Part shown: positions 44,748 through 53,222 of the stretch, in pieces | How positions within the stretch are numbered: the stretch's first letter is position 1 | Layout of the letters: the number at the start of each line of letters is the position of its first letter | Assembly: GCA_016926255.1 (NCBI GenBank) | Contig: JAFGOY010000067.1 | Coordinates: 1 to 64,000 of the forward strand | Reading direction: 5' to 3' | Source of the DNA: Anaerolineae bacterium | GTDB lineage: Bacteria; Chloroflexota; Anaerolineae; Aggregatilineales; UBA3940 | DNA: 64,000 bases | The notes under the pieces: generated by a model | Seen by the model: only the letters and a program-made list of their open reading frames with translations | The model's database searches: none | Told to the model about the DNA's origin: nothing | Program-made: the position numbers and the translations under genes

Positions 44748-46382
44748 ATGAACGAGCAAGATATAAAGACTCTGCGCCATCTCCTCGAACGCGAGCAGAG
44801 AAAGCTCGACCTGGTAATGACAATTGATACGATCCGCGATTCGGATAAGGACCCGACCTCGATGCTCTCGGCGATTGTCAACCTAGTGGCCGACGAGTTC
44901 GAAGCCGATCTGTGCCTGCTGGTGCTGATCGATAGAGATACCGGGGAACTGGAGTTAAAGGCGATCAATGACCGGAGCAAACGGTTCGGCAAGATCAGCC
45001 CGGACTCGATCCGCGAACTGGCCGAGCGGGCGATCAAGACCGATGCGGTCGACGTGTGGGAAGGGGCGGAGGTCTGTTCGGCACTGGGCATCGACAAAGA
45101 ATGCACCACACAGCTTGCCGTCGTGCCGATCATCATGGGAACGAAAATCCGGCTGGGGGCGCTGATGCTCACCCGGGAAGACCGCCCTTTCGACCAGGAT
45201 GAAATGCTGCTGCTCAAGGTCGCCGAGAGCCAGCTTGACTCAGCAGTGATCCAGGGTTATGACTACTACGAACTCGATCTGCGCAATAAAGAACTGGAAA
45301 CGATCTACCGTGTCGACCGAATTCGCGACGAGAAGATGGGTTTCGACGAGATGCTCGATCTCGTGCTTGAAGAACTGAGGCGTGCCATTCAAGCCGAAAT
45401 GGGGTTTATTATGTTATACGATCAAGCCGGACAGGGGCTTGAACTCCGGGCAGTGAGCCATGACGACCTCTTCAAAGTGACTGGCTATTACGATACGATC
45501 AACGCGGTGGCAAACGAGTCACTGGAAAAGGCACACCTTGTTCACGAGAACGAGATGGAAGGTTCGTTGAGTTCGGTGATGTGCATCCCACTGATATTGC
45601 ACAACGAAATCCTGGGCGTCTTTGGGGTTGCCAACAGTCGGCTGCCCGGCTTCGAGGAACGCGAGCGCCGCCTGCTGACCGCCATTGCCAGCCAGATGGA
45701 TACGGCGATCTTCGAGAGTCTCGCCCAGCGGCGGCTGCGGCGCGTGCTGGGGCGGTCGGTCGACCCACAGGTGATGGAACGCCTGCTCTCGAATCCCGAC
45801 GTGGATTTCCTGAAAGGTGAGCGCCAGGAATTGACCGTTCTCTACTCCGATATTCGCGGCTCGACCAAACTGGCCGAACGCACCGAACCCGAACTGCTGG
45901 TCGGGTTCATCAACGATTACCTGGGGAAAATGTCATCGACCATCTTGAAGTATGAAGGCACACTTGATAAATTCGTCGGTGACGAAGTGATGGCGCTGTT
46001 CGGCGCGCCCTTTCTACAATCTGATCACGCGCTGCGGGCGGTAAAAGTCGGGCTGGAGATGCAGCTGGCCCACCAGGACGTGATCGAGAAGTGGCAGAAG
46101 CAGGGCGTCGACGCTGCGCCGATTGGGATCGGGATTGCAACCGGCGAGTTGATCGTCGGGGAGATGGGATCGTCGCAGCGCACGGATTACACAGTGATCG
46201 GGCGGGCGGCGAACCTGGGAGCACGGATCTGCTCGGCAGCGCAGCCGGGACAGGTGTTGATCAGTCAGGCGACCTATGATCAGGTCATGGGCAAGATCGA
46301 CGCCAGGCCGATCAGCGGGCTGGCGTTCAAGGGCGTAAGCGGCGAAGTGATCGTCTACGAAGTCACGCAGGTGTTGGAATAA
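44748..46382 (+). CDS. GAF-GAF class III adenylate cyclase
   Basis: A 544-aa protein. Two GAF domains (around residues 30-165 and 195-325) sense ligands. The class III cyclase domain follows at about 360-530. Metal-binding Asp residues: YSDIRGST and GDEVMALFG. Adenine-selecting Lys is in LDKFVGD and Asp in RTDYTVIG. Transition-state Asn and Arg: AANLGARI. All catalytic residues are in place, so it should make cAMP. It is promoted by the element at 44652. An ATP-grasp gene follows 34 bases downstream. Confidence 0.93.
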   Translation: MNEQDIKTLRHLLEREQRKLDLVMTIDTIRDSDKDPTSMLSAIVNLVADEFEADLCLLVLIDRDTGELELKAINDRSKRFGKISPDSIRELAERAIKTDAVDVWEGAEVCSALGIDKECTTQLAVVPIIMGTKIRLGALMLTREDRPFDQDEMLLLKVAESQLDSAVIQGYDYYELDLRNKELETIYRVDRIRDEKMGFDEMLDLVLEELRRAIQAEMGFIMLYDQAGQGLELRAVSHDDLFKVTGYYDTINAVANESLEKAHLVHENEMEGSLSSVMCIPLILHNEILGVFGVANSRLPGFEERERRLLTAIASQMDTAIFESLAQRRLRRVLGRSVDPQVMERLLSNPDVDFLKGERQELTVLYSDIRGSTKLAERTEPELLVGFINDYLGKMSSTILKYEGTLDKFVGDEVMALFGAPFLQSDHALRAVKVGLEMQLAHQDVIEKWQKQGVDAAPIGIGIATGELIVGEMGSSQRTDYTVIGRAANLGARICSAAQPGQVLISQATYDQVMGKIDARPISGLAFKGVSGEVIVYEVTQVLE

Positions 46383-46416
46383 TCAAATTTCCGTACAGGA
46401 ATAATCCGAGGAGAAC

Positions 46417-47517
46417 ATGAAAATTGCCGTACTGGCTAACCTGAAAGAAAATGCGCCAACCTGGGATGGAATTTCTCCAGATTTATGGGATGACCTCGAC
46501 AGCCCGAAAACCATCGACAGCCTCGTCAAGGCGCTGGAGAGCGGCGGGCATGAAGCCACGTTTTTCGAAGCAAACATCGTCCCCCCACACAGCCTGATCG
46601 ACAAATTGATGGCCTATAAACCCGACCTGTGCTTCAACATTGCCGAGGGACATTTCGGCGATGGGCGCGAGGCACAGATTCCCTCGATCCTGGAGATGCT
46701 GCGCCTGGCCTATACCGGCAGCAAGGTGCTCACCCTGGCGCTGTCGCTCGACAAGCCGATGACCAAGCGGGTACTTACCTATCACGGGCTGCCCACGCCG
46801 GAGTTTCAGGTCTTCGAGGCATATGACGATCCCATCGACGACGACCTGGTCACCGGGGGAAGAGAACTGCGCTTTCCGATGTTCATCAAACCCAGCCGGG
46901 AAGGAACGGGGATGGGGGTCAGCGCCAAGAGCATCGTCCAGACGGTCGATGAACTCCGCGACCGCCTGAAGCTGATGCTCGAACGCTACCAGCAACCGAT
47001 CCTGTGTGAACGCTACATCAACGGGAGGGAGATCACCATTGGGATAGTGGGGAACTTCGAACCGCCTATCGCCTGGCGGCTGAGCGAGCGCACCGCTCCG
47101 AACATCCTGCCCGATGCGCTGACCTATCTCCCGCCAATGGAAGTCGACGTCGACGCCTACGGCGAATCAGAAGCAGGACTCTACACCAGCCGGATCAAAG
47201 TCGATCTGGTCGAGGATTTCTACTACATTTGCCCGGCTCCGATCAGCAAAGAACTGGAACACGAACTGTTCAGACTGGCGGCGGCGGTCTTCCGCGTGAC
47301 GGGCAGCAAAGACGTAGGACGGGTGGATTTCCGGCTCGATGCGGATAACAACAACACACCCTATATCCTGGAGATCAACCCGCTGCCGGGCCTGAACCCG
47401 ACGTACAGTGACCTGTGTCTTGAAGCATACGCGGCGGGTTGGACCTACGAGCAGTTGATCAACACAATCGTCGATCTCGCAGCAAAGCGTCAGAACCTCA
47501 TACCCGGTGGGGATTGA
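46417..47517 (+). CDS. ATP-grasp ligase, D-Ala-D-Ala ligase-like
   Basis: A 366-aa ATP-grasp enzyme. Features: CFNIAEGHFGDGREAQ, LDKPMTKRVL, the ATP-binding loop IKPSREGTGMGVSAKS, and the metal site ILEINPLPGLNP. These are shared with Ddl and with less characterised peptide ligases. Substrate differs from the true ddl at 28501, since the D-alanine recognition region is not clearly conserved. GAGGAG precedes the ATG. It follows the adenylate cyclase by 34 bases and may be co-transcribed. Confidence 0.87.
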   Translation: MKIAVLANLKENAPTWDGISPDLWDDLDSPKTIDSLVKALESGGHEATFFEANIVPPHSLIDKLMAYKPDLCFNIAEGHFGDGREAQIPSILEMLRLAYTGSKVLTLALSLDKPMTKRVLTYHGLPTPEFQVFEAYDDPIDDDLVTGGRELRFPMFIKPSREGTGMGVSAKSIVQTVDELRDRLKLMLERYQQPILCERYINGREITIGIVGNFEPPIAWRLSERTAPNILPDALTYLPPMEVDVDAYGESEAGLYTSRIKVDLVEDFYYICPAPISKELEHELFRLAAAVFRVTGSKDVGRVDFRLDADNNNTPYILEINPLPGLNPTYSDLCLEAYAAGWTYEQLINTIVDLAAKRQNLIPGGD

Positions 47518-47605
47518 ACCGCAGAGGTCGCAAAGAACGCAAAGAAGAGGAAAAAGGATTCTCGAACCCCCTGTGGCTATCGTTCCTTTTCCCTTTTTTC
47601 TTTTT

Positions 47606-49039
47606 TTACGGATGGCCGTTGGGGAACATCGTGCGGCGGGCGACGATCTCGGCGGCGGTGTGCCAGTGCTCGCGGACGGTACCGATCAGGTAGAGCGAGC
47701 CGGTCACGACGACGAGATCGCCTGGCCGAGCGATCTCCAATGCCCGGTGAAGCGCCGCCAGCGGCTCCTCGACCGCCTCTACCGAGTCGATCCCGGCTTC
47801 GCGGGCAAGATCGGCAAGCGCATCGGCTTTGATCGCCGGTTTGCCCAGCACGCGCGGGCAGGTGGTGATCATCGCGCTGCTGAGGCGGGCCAGCTTCTCG
47901 ACGATGGGCCGGGCGGCTTTGGTTTCCAGCATGCCAAGCACGACGATCAGGCGATCATAATCAAAGACCTGTTCGATAGCGGCGGTAAGCGCCGACATTT
48001 TTTCTTCGTTGTGCGCACCGTCGAGGACGACAGTCGGCTCCACCGCCATCAATTCGAGACGACCGGCAAAGCGGGCCGATTTGAGCGCGGTGCGGATCGC
48101 TTCTTCCTCCAGAGTCAAACCGGCCTGCCCCGCGTAGACTTCGACCGCAGCAAGAGCCGTGGCGGCATTGTCGACCTGGTGCGCACCCAGCATCCCGATA
48201 TGGAGATCGTCGAGCTTTAGTTCCAACCCTTCGTACGAAAAGCGGCTGCCCTGCGGGCCGATCTCCTGCACCCTGACATGGATCGTCTCACCGACCTGGA
48301 TCAGCCGGGCTCCGTTCCTCCGGGCCTCGTCCCAGATTACCCCCAGGGCGATATCGGGCATCCGCCCGACGACGACCGGAACGCCCGGTTTGACGATCCC
48401 GGCCTTGTGGCGGGCGATGGCGGGCAGTTCGTTGCCCAGCACACGCATGTGGTCGAAGTGAACGGTATTGATCACGGAAACGCGCGGGGTGATGATATTG
48501 GTCGAATCGTAGCGCCCGCCGATCCCCACTTCGACGATAGCCGAATCACAATCCTGGTCGAAGAAATGGCGCAGCGCCAGCGCCAGCCACGCCTCGGCGT
48601 AGTGCGGTGGTCCCAGGGCTGGCTGCTCGTCGAGGATCGCTTCGGCGGCCTGGATGACCGGATCGGCCAGCGCGATCACCTCGGCGGGATCGATCAGCTT
48701 TCCGTTCAGCCGGATTTTCTCAAGCGCGGTTTGCAGGTAGGGTGAAATATGCGTCCCGACTTTCTGACCAAGCGATCTGAGCATCGCCTCGCACAGGATC
48801 GCCACCGAGCCTTTGCCGGACGTTCCCCCTATGTGGATAAAATCGAGACGGCGGTGCGGGTCGCCCAGGTGGGACATCAACCGGCGGGTGCGTTCCAACC
48901 GGCGAAGGAACTCCGCCTGGCGCTCGTCGGGGTCGATGAGCGATTCGGCAGGCCGGGTGATCAGCCGTTCGATGCGTTTCAATGCCTGGTTGAGTTGTAG
49001 AGTCAGTGGGTCAGATTGTTCGGTCAAGAAGTCTATCAT
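47606..49039 (-). CDS. folC: Folylpolyglutamate synthase / dihydrofolate synthase
   Basis: A 477-aa Mur-ligase-like enzyme. P-loop HIGGTSGKGSVAILC; substrate loop GTHISPYLQTALEKIR; metal-binding GIGGRYDSTNI; C-terminal-domain region VLDGAHNEEKMSAL. It adds glutamate to (dihydro)folate or dihydropteroate. The ATG at 49039 is chosen. An extended -10 (TGATACAAT) lies 29-34 bases before, so the leader is short. A GAGG lies right at the start codon and is not well spaced. Confidence 0.93.
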   Translation of the reverse strand: MIDFLTEQSDPLTLQLNQALKRIERLITRPAESLIDPDERQAEFLRRLERTRRLMSHLGDPHRRLDFIHIGGTSGKGSVAILCEAMLRSLGQKVGTHISPYLQTALEKIRLNGKLIDPAEVIALADPVIQAAEAILDEQPALGPPHYAEAWLALALRHFFDQDCDSAIVEVGIGGRYDSTNIITPRVSVINTVHFDHMRVLGNELPAIARHKAGIVKPGVPVVVGRMPDIALGVIWDEARRNGARLIQVGETIHVRVQEIGPQGSRFSYEGLELKLDDLHIGMLGAHQVDNAATALAAVEVYAGQAGLTLEEEAIRTALKSARFAGRLELMAVEPTVVLDGAHNEEKMSALTAAIEQVFDYDRLIVVLGMLETKAARPIVEKLARLSSAMITTCPRVLGKPAIKADALADLAREAGIDSVEAVEEPLAALHRALEIARPGDLVVVTGSLYLIGTVREHWHTAAEIVARRTMFPNGHP

Positions 49040-49067
49040 CCTCGTCGTGGTCTGTGCTGCCGCGAGG

Positions 49068-49073
49068 ATTGTA
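49068..49073 (-). promoter_or_regulatory. Extended -10 promoter of folC
   Basis: On the minus strand TGATACAAT, the same element as at 12917. Transcription should start near 49061, about 22 bases before the ATG. Confidence 0.5.
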
Positions 49074-49121
49074 TCACATTCTGCCGGGTGTGGGCACAAG
49101 CATTGGATGTTTATATGGCGA

Positions 49122-49146
49122 AGCCCGGGGCTGAAGCCGCCGGGCT
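49122..49146. repeat. AGCCCGG...CCGGGCT hairpin
   Basis: AGCCCGG (49122-49128) and CCGGGCT (49140-49146) around GGCTGAAGCCG, between folC and the LLM gene. It may serve as a terminator for the LLM gene but lacks a T-run. Confidence 0.5.
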
Positions 49147-49164
49147 AAAGATGATCTGACAGGG

Positions 49165-50139
49165 CTATCTGAACATCGGCACGAGATAGTCAATATACTC
49201 GTCCAGACAGCCGGGATCGTCGGCCTGCGGCTGCAGGATGACGGCATCGACCCCCGCACCGGCCAAACGCTCGATGGCCGCTGCCGCCTGCTCCGGGGTG
49301 CCGGAAGCCGAGAATGCGTCGACCCAGGCATCGGGGAGATGCCGGGCCATATCCTCGCCATACTGCTGGTGCAGCGCGTGGGATTCACCGGTGATTCCCA
49401 GCGCATCAAGGTGAACATCGGCCCAGGTGGGGAACCCTTCAGCGAGCGACCGACGCATGGCATCCCGCGCGGCCTGTCCGTCGGGGTTTACTTTTGCCAG
49501 CGTGTAGACCACAACGCGATGATCAGCCTGATCCGCCTCACGCTGGCCGATTCCGGCATCGATCTGTTCCCTCGCCCACTGCACATAGACCGGTGCGGAC
49601 ATGCTCGTCAGGATGGTGCCGTTGGCGATCCGGCCTGACAACTGCAAGGACTTTTCGCGCATCGCGCCGATGTAAAGCGGCGGCACCTGATCGGGGATGA
49701 CCTCCATCTGCACATCATCGAGATCGACTCCGTGTGCGTGAACCGTCACCCGCTCCCCGCGCAGCAGATCGGCGATCACCTTCATTGTTTGTTCGAGCGT
49801 CTTCATCGACGAAACCGGGGCCGCGCCGATCTGTTTCATCCATACCTTGACGCCGTGCCCGAAACCGGGCAGGAAGCGCCCCGGAAAGGCACAGGCCAGC
49901 GTGGTGATCTCCATCGCGACGAACAGGGGATTGTAGACGGTAACCGGAAGCAGCCCGATCCCGACTTTGAGATGTTCGGTTGCGGACAATGCGACAGCGG
50001 CGGACGTAAACGCGCCGGGCAGGAAGCAGTCATTCCAGAGCCAGAGTTCATCAAAGCCTGCCGCTTCTGCGCGTCGGGCATAATCGATCAGCGTATCCGG
50101 TGGGAAACGAGGATGGAAAATAGTACCAAGTGCAGGCAT
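49165..50139 (-). CDS. LLM class flavin-dependent oxidoreductase
   Basis: A 324-aa TIM-barrel protein of the luciferase-like family. Signs: LGTIFHPRFPPDTLIDYARRAEA split here to its start, LWLWNDCFLPGAFTSAAVAL, VGIGLLPVTVYNPL, FPGRFLPGFGHGVKVWM and VPPLYIGAMREKSLQLSGR. It is typical of F420-dependent members. The substrate is unknown. The ATG at 50139 has GGGGG about 10 bases before. It follows a lipoprotein gene and a methyltransferase gene on the same strand. Confidence 0.88.
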   Translation of the reverse strand: MPALGTIFHPRFPPDTLIDYARRAEAAGFDELWLWNDCFLPGAFTSAAVALSATEHLKVGIGLLPVTVYNPLFVAMEITTLACAFPGRFLPGFGHGVKVWMKQIGAAPVSSMKTLEQTMKVIADLLRGERVTVHAHGVDLDDVQMEVIPDQVPPLYIGAMREKSLQLSGRIANGTILTSMSAPVYVQWAREQIDAGIGQREADQADHRVVVYTLAKVNPDGQAARDAMRRSLAEGFPTWADVHLDALGITGESHALHQQYGEDMARHLPDAWVDAFSASGTPEQAAAAIERLAGAGVDAVILQPQADDPGCLDEYIDYLVPMFR

Positions 50140-50166
50140 AGACGCGGCCCCCAATTGAAACGTCTC

Positions 50167-50592
50167 CTAGAATCCATATGCAGCAAGAAAGGCACGGCGA
50201 GACATATCGCTTGTGGCGGATAGGACAAAGACCCAATCCTCGTTGCCCCAGGCCGCATGATACTCACCACCGTAGAGGAAAAAGGTTCCCTGGCGCACAC
50301 CCAGCGAAGCATCATAACCGACCTCGGTTGAACCGACCGGAAGCCCGTTGAGCGCCTCATCGACCTGATCGGCACCGACCAGCCGGACGCGCAGCGTGAC
50401 CGAGCCGTCCGGCCCCCGGTAGGTCGCCACGTCAGCGCCGGAAGTGGCTTCGACAGCCGGGCCGCCAGTGCGCAGGTAATCACCAACCTGATAAGGGAAC
50501 AGGTCATCCTGCGAAACCGAGCCGCCCGCACAGCCGCTCAGGAGAAGCATCAAACCGATCAGACAGGGGATAAGTTGCCAAAAACGCCGCAC
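50167..50592 (-). CDS. Putative lipoprotein
   Basis: A 141-aa protein. Signal peptide MRRFWQLIPCLIGLMLLLSG then lipobox Cys. The mature part holds LFPYQVGDYLRTGGPAVEAT and a DUF-like beta fold around SVTLRVRLVGADQVDEALNG. The GTG at 50592 is chosen because AGGAG lies 7 bases before it and the signal peptide then has the right length; the much longer frame from 50721 would add a non-signal N-terminus overlapping the methyltransferase gene. Function unknown. Confidence 0.75.
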   Translation of the reverse strand: MRRFWQLIPCLIGLMLLLSGCAGGSVSQDDLFPYQVGDYLRTGGPAVEATSGADVATYRGPDGSVTLRVRLVGADQVDEALNGLPVGSTEVGYDASLGVRQGTFFLYGGEYHAAWGNEDWVFVLSATSDMSRRAFLAAYGF

Positions 50593-50635
50593 GCCGAAGC
50601 TCCTGATAAGTGATTGGCCCCGTTTTATCACGGAG

Positions 50636-51331
50636 TCAGATCGTACGCCACCATAAACCGGTGCATTCGGGAACAACCCTGCTCTGCTTAATGGCGACTT
50701 TCTCTGCCAGTTCGTCGCCAAAGAAAAAGCCGATCAGGTCAACGGCCTGCTCAACTGATTCGAAGCGGTAGTCGGTGCGAATCCAGTTCGAGGAGAAACC
50801 TTTTTCTTCTTCAAGCCAGCGGTAAAACGCGGAGAGACTCTCGTATCGCTTCGGTTCTTCGTAACCGGTGCCCAGTGTCTCGATCAGGATCATCGTGCCG
50901 CCGGGTCGGAGGATTCGCTCCATCTCGCCCAGTGCAAGCGATGCCTGCCGCTGCCAGCCATTGGGATACCAGGACGGCAGATGACCAAAGCTCCACCCCT
51001 CGATAGCGAGATCGGCACATTGAGAGACAGCCGGCATCTGGCGGTTCTCGCCCATACTGATCGCCCAGTTTGAAAGCCCAAGGGCGTTCATCTTTTCATG
51101 AGCAACTTCAAGCATCGGGTGGGAATAGTCAAACGCATGAATCGAGCGGGCAAGCGAGGCCACCTGACGGGTGATGCGGCCCGTTCCCGCGCCGAACTCA
51201 ACGACATCACGGCCTTCGAGCGGGCAAATCTCGCCAATGGCCCGGATCAGGATGTTCTTGTAGTCCTCGCAGGCGATCAAATCTTCGTACCGGTTGGCAT
51301 GGTGAAAATAGATAGCGCGCAGGTTTGGCAT
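50636..51331 (-). CDS. SAM-dependent class I methyltransferase
   Basis: A 231-aa protein. SAM motif VVEFGAGTGRITRQVA near residue 43; then HAFDYSHPMLEVA; ISMGENRQMP; and the post-II strand RPGGTMILIETLG. The acceptor is unknown. AGGAG lies 7 bases before the ATG at 51331. Confidence 0.9.
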   Translation of the reverse strand: MPNLRAIYFHHANRYEDLIACEDYKNILIRAIGEICPLEGRDVVEFGAGTGRITRQVASLARSIHAFDYSHPMLEVAHEKMNALGLSNWAISMGENRQMPAVSQCADLAIEGWSFGHLPSWYPNGWQRQASLALGEMERILRPGGTMILIETLGTGYEEPKRYESLSAFYRWLEEEKGFSSNWIRTDYRFESVEQAVDLIGFFFGDELAEKVAIKQSRVVPECTGLWWRTI

Positions 51332-51401
51332 CGACAACTCCTTTTATTGGCGGCTACTGCTTCATTATACAGAGATGTCGCTACCATGCGAACCGGATTC
51401 G

Positions 51402-51435
51402 AAAAGAAAAAAGGCAGAGACGAGCATCCCTGCCT
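51402..51435 (-). terminator. Terminator after asnB
   Basis: AGGCAG/CTGCCT stem with a 12-base loop, followed on the minus strand by TTTTTTCTTTT. It lies 23 bases after the asnB stop. Confidence 0.85.
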
Positions 51436-51457
51436 TCTGTACAATGCATGGTAGATT

Positions 51458-52972
51458 CTAATTCAGTTCACCGCGTGTGATCGACCGGGTACGTCCAATC
51501 ACCTCCGGCGAGATGCGGCTACCAAACATCTCATTGAATATCCGGTAATAGAGAAGTTCTTCTTTTGAACGCAGCACCACCTCATCCGAAACGCGGCGCT
51601 CACGCTCAAACACCGTATCGGAGATCGTCGCGTTGGCATGCTCCGCCAGCAGGTTAATCGATCCGGCACCATCGGAGAATTTCTGCTTGGGCCGCCGAAC
51701 GATGTTGTCGGGAAGCAAATCGGCTACTGATCGCCGCAAAAGTTCCTTCTCAGGCCAGTCATTTGACTGCATCTTCCATTCCGGGGGAAGGTTGAACACC
51801 AGATCGACCAAGTTTTCATCAAGGAAAGGGACGCGCGCTTCCAACCCGAAGGCCATCGACATACGATCCGCGCGCTGTAGATTGGTGTTGTGCAGGCTGG
51901 ATGTAATGGCCCACAACTCGCGGTGCAGACAGCCGGGATCGGTGAATGGACGGAGATAGGCATATCCGGCAAACAACTCGTCGGCTCCCTCACCGGTGAG
52001 GATCACCTTGACATGATCGGAGGCCAACTGCGCCAGGAAATAGTTGGGAATCGAGCTACGGATCAGAGCCGCATCGAACGACTCCAGGTGATAGATCACC
52101 TCCGGCAGCACGTTGAGCATCTCCTCGAAAGTGTAGATATAGCGATGATGCCGCGCACCGAGATAATCGGCCACCTGCTGCGATGCCTCGATATCCTCAC
52201 TCTCGATCGTGCCAACTACAAATGTATCCAGCCGGTCGCGGCCTTCACGCGCCAGCGCCGCCACAATGCTGCTGTCGAGTCCTCCGCTCAAGCTCACCCC
52301 AACCTTGACCAGATCATCGGCGATCAGGCGCTTTTGTACGGCTTCGCGCAGCGCGTTCTGGATTACCTTCAGGGCATTGTCATCAGGACGGTGCCTGCCA
52401 TCAAGGATGATCGGCGGGTGCGGTTTTTCGAGCCGGGTGTATTTGTCAAAGCCGCTGGCCGAATGCCAGCAGTAGCCGGGGGGAAATTCCTGGATATCAA
52501 CTGTCAGCCAGGCCAGTGATTTGATCTCCGAGGCAAAGTACAGGCGATCATTATGTAAAGACCAGTACAGGGGCTTGATCCCCAGCGGGTCGCGGGCAAG
52601 GAACAGCCCGTTCGAGTCCGAGATCGCAAAGGCAAACATTCCATCGAGCATGGAAACAGCCTCCGGGCCATGAGTCTTGTAGAGCTTAAGGATCACCTCG
52701 GTATCACTATCAGTTGCCACAGCCTCGTCGAAGCAGTCACGCAGATCGCGATAGTTATAGATTTCGCCGTTAAAGACGATCCAGCTATCGCGCTCGGCCA
52801 TTGGCTGCTGGCCTTCAGCCACGTCGAGAATTGCCAGCCGCGAGTGCCCCAGTGTCCCGGCAGGTGTCCCGGCGATGCCCTGCTCGTCCGGGCCACGATG
52901 CCTGAGCATCGCCAGCCCGCGCCCAATTGATTCTGCATCCTCCTCGGGATAAGTCCCCACTATTCCACACAT
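51458..52972 (-). CDS. asnB: Asparagine synthase (glutamine-hydrolysing)
   Basis: A 504-aa protein. The N-terminal glutaminase domain starts with the catalytic Cys2 (MCGIVG) and includes RHRGPDEQG and VFNGEIYNYRDLR. The C-terminal synthase domain has the PP-loop SLSGGLDSSIVAAL and GEGADELFAGY. It makes asparagine from aspartate, glutamine and ATP. The ATG at 52972 has AAGGAG 7 bases upstream; the longer frame from 53065 only reads through the leader. The 5' leader has a structured attenuator. Confidence 0.96.
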   Translation of the reverse strand: MCGIVGTYPEEDAESIGRGLAMLRHRGPDEQGIAGTPAGTLGHSRLAILDVAEGQQPMAERDSWIVFNGEIYNYRDLRDCFDEAVATDSDTEVILKLYKTHGPEAVSMLDGMFAFAISDSNGLFLARDPLGIKPLYWSLHNDRLYFASEIKSLAWLTVDIQEFPPGYCWHSASGFDKYTRLEKPHPPIILDGRHRPDDNALKVIQNALREAVQKRLIADDLVKVGVSLSGGLDSSIVAALAREGRDRLDTFVVGTIESEDIEASQQVADYLGARHHRYIYTFEEMLNVLPEVIYHLESFDAALIRSSIPNYFLAQLASDHVKVILTGEGADELFAGYAYLRPFTDPGCLHRELWAITSSLHNTNLQRADRMSMAFGLEARVPFLDENLVDLVFNLPPEWKMQSNDWPEKELLRRSVADLLPDNIVRRPKQKFSDGAGSINLLAEHANATISDTVFERERRVSDEVVLRSKEELLYYRIFNEMFGSRISPEVIGRTRSITRGELN

Positions 52973-53013
52973 AGTATTCTCCTTAACAGAAAAATCGACG
53001 ATTCCAATGCAAC

Positions 53014-53135
53014 AAAAAAAATGGACCCTGAGCATCCTTGATGCCAGACAGAGCCCATGATTCATGCGGATAGAAACCGTAGGGGATGATACAGGGTCAC
53101 TGCATTCTTTGCAACCAGATGTTCAACATCCCCCC
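53014..53135 (-). promoter_or_regulatory. Candidate attenuator/riboswitch-like leader of asnB
   Basis: Reading the minus strand. P1: GGGGATG (53133-53127) pairs with CATCCCC (53088-53082). Between them a P2 hairpin: GGT-TGCA-AAGAA-TGCA-GTG-ACC (53116-53095). Terminator: GGGCTCTG (53056-53049) with CAGGGTCC (53030-53023), inner stem GCATC/GATGC, then eight T. Antiterminator: GACCCTG (53098-53092) with CAGGGTC, and CATCC (53088-53084) with GGATG (53037-53033). The antiterminator uses both the P1/P2 3' strands and the terminator 3' arm, so the folds exclude each other. It is not a T-box by motif. Confidence 0.72.
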
Positions 53136-53222
53136 AGCGATACCCACTTGCCCCGAATTTAATTTTAGTCCACACTTAGCAATGCAGAGGGATATCAAAA
53201 TTTAATCATTGGAGATGAAAAG

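Noticed and set aside
53014-53222. T-box leader for asnB
   Set aside because: No conserved T-box sequence (TGGNACCGCG) or AG-rich stem I bulges are seen in the antiterminator region.
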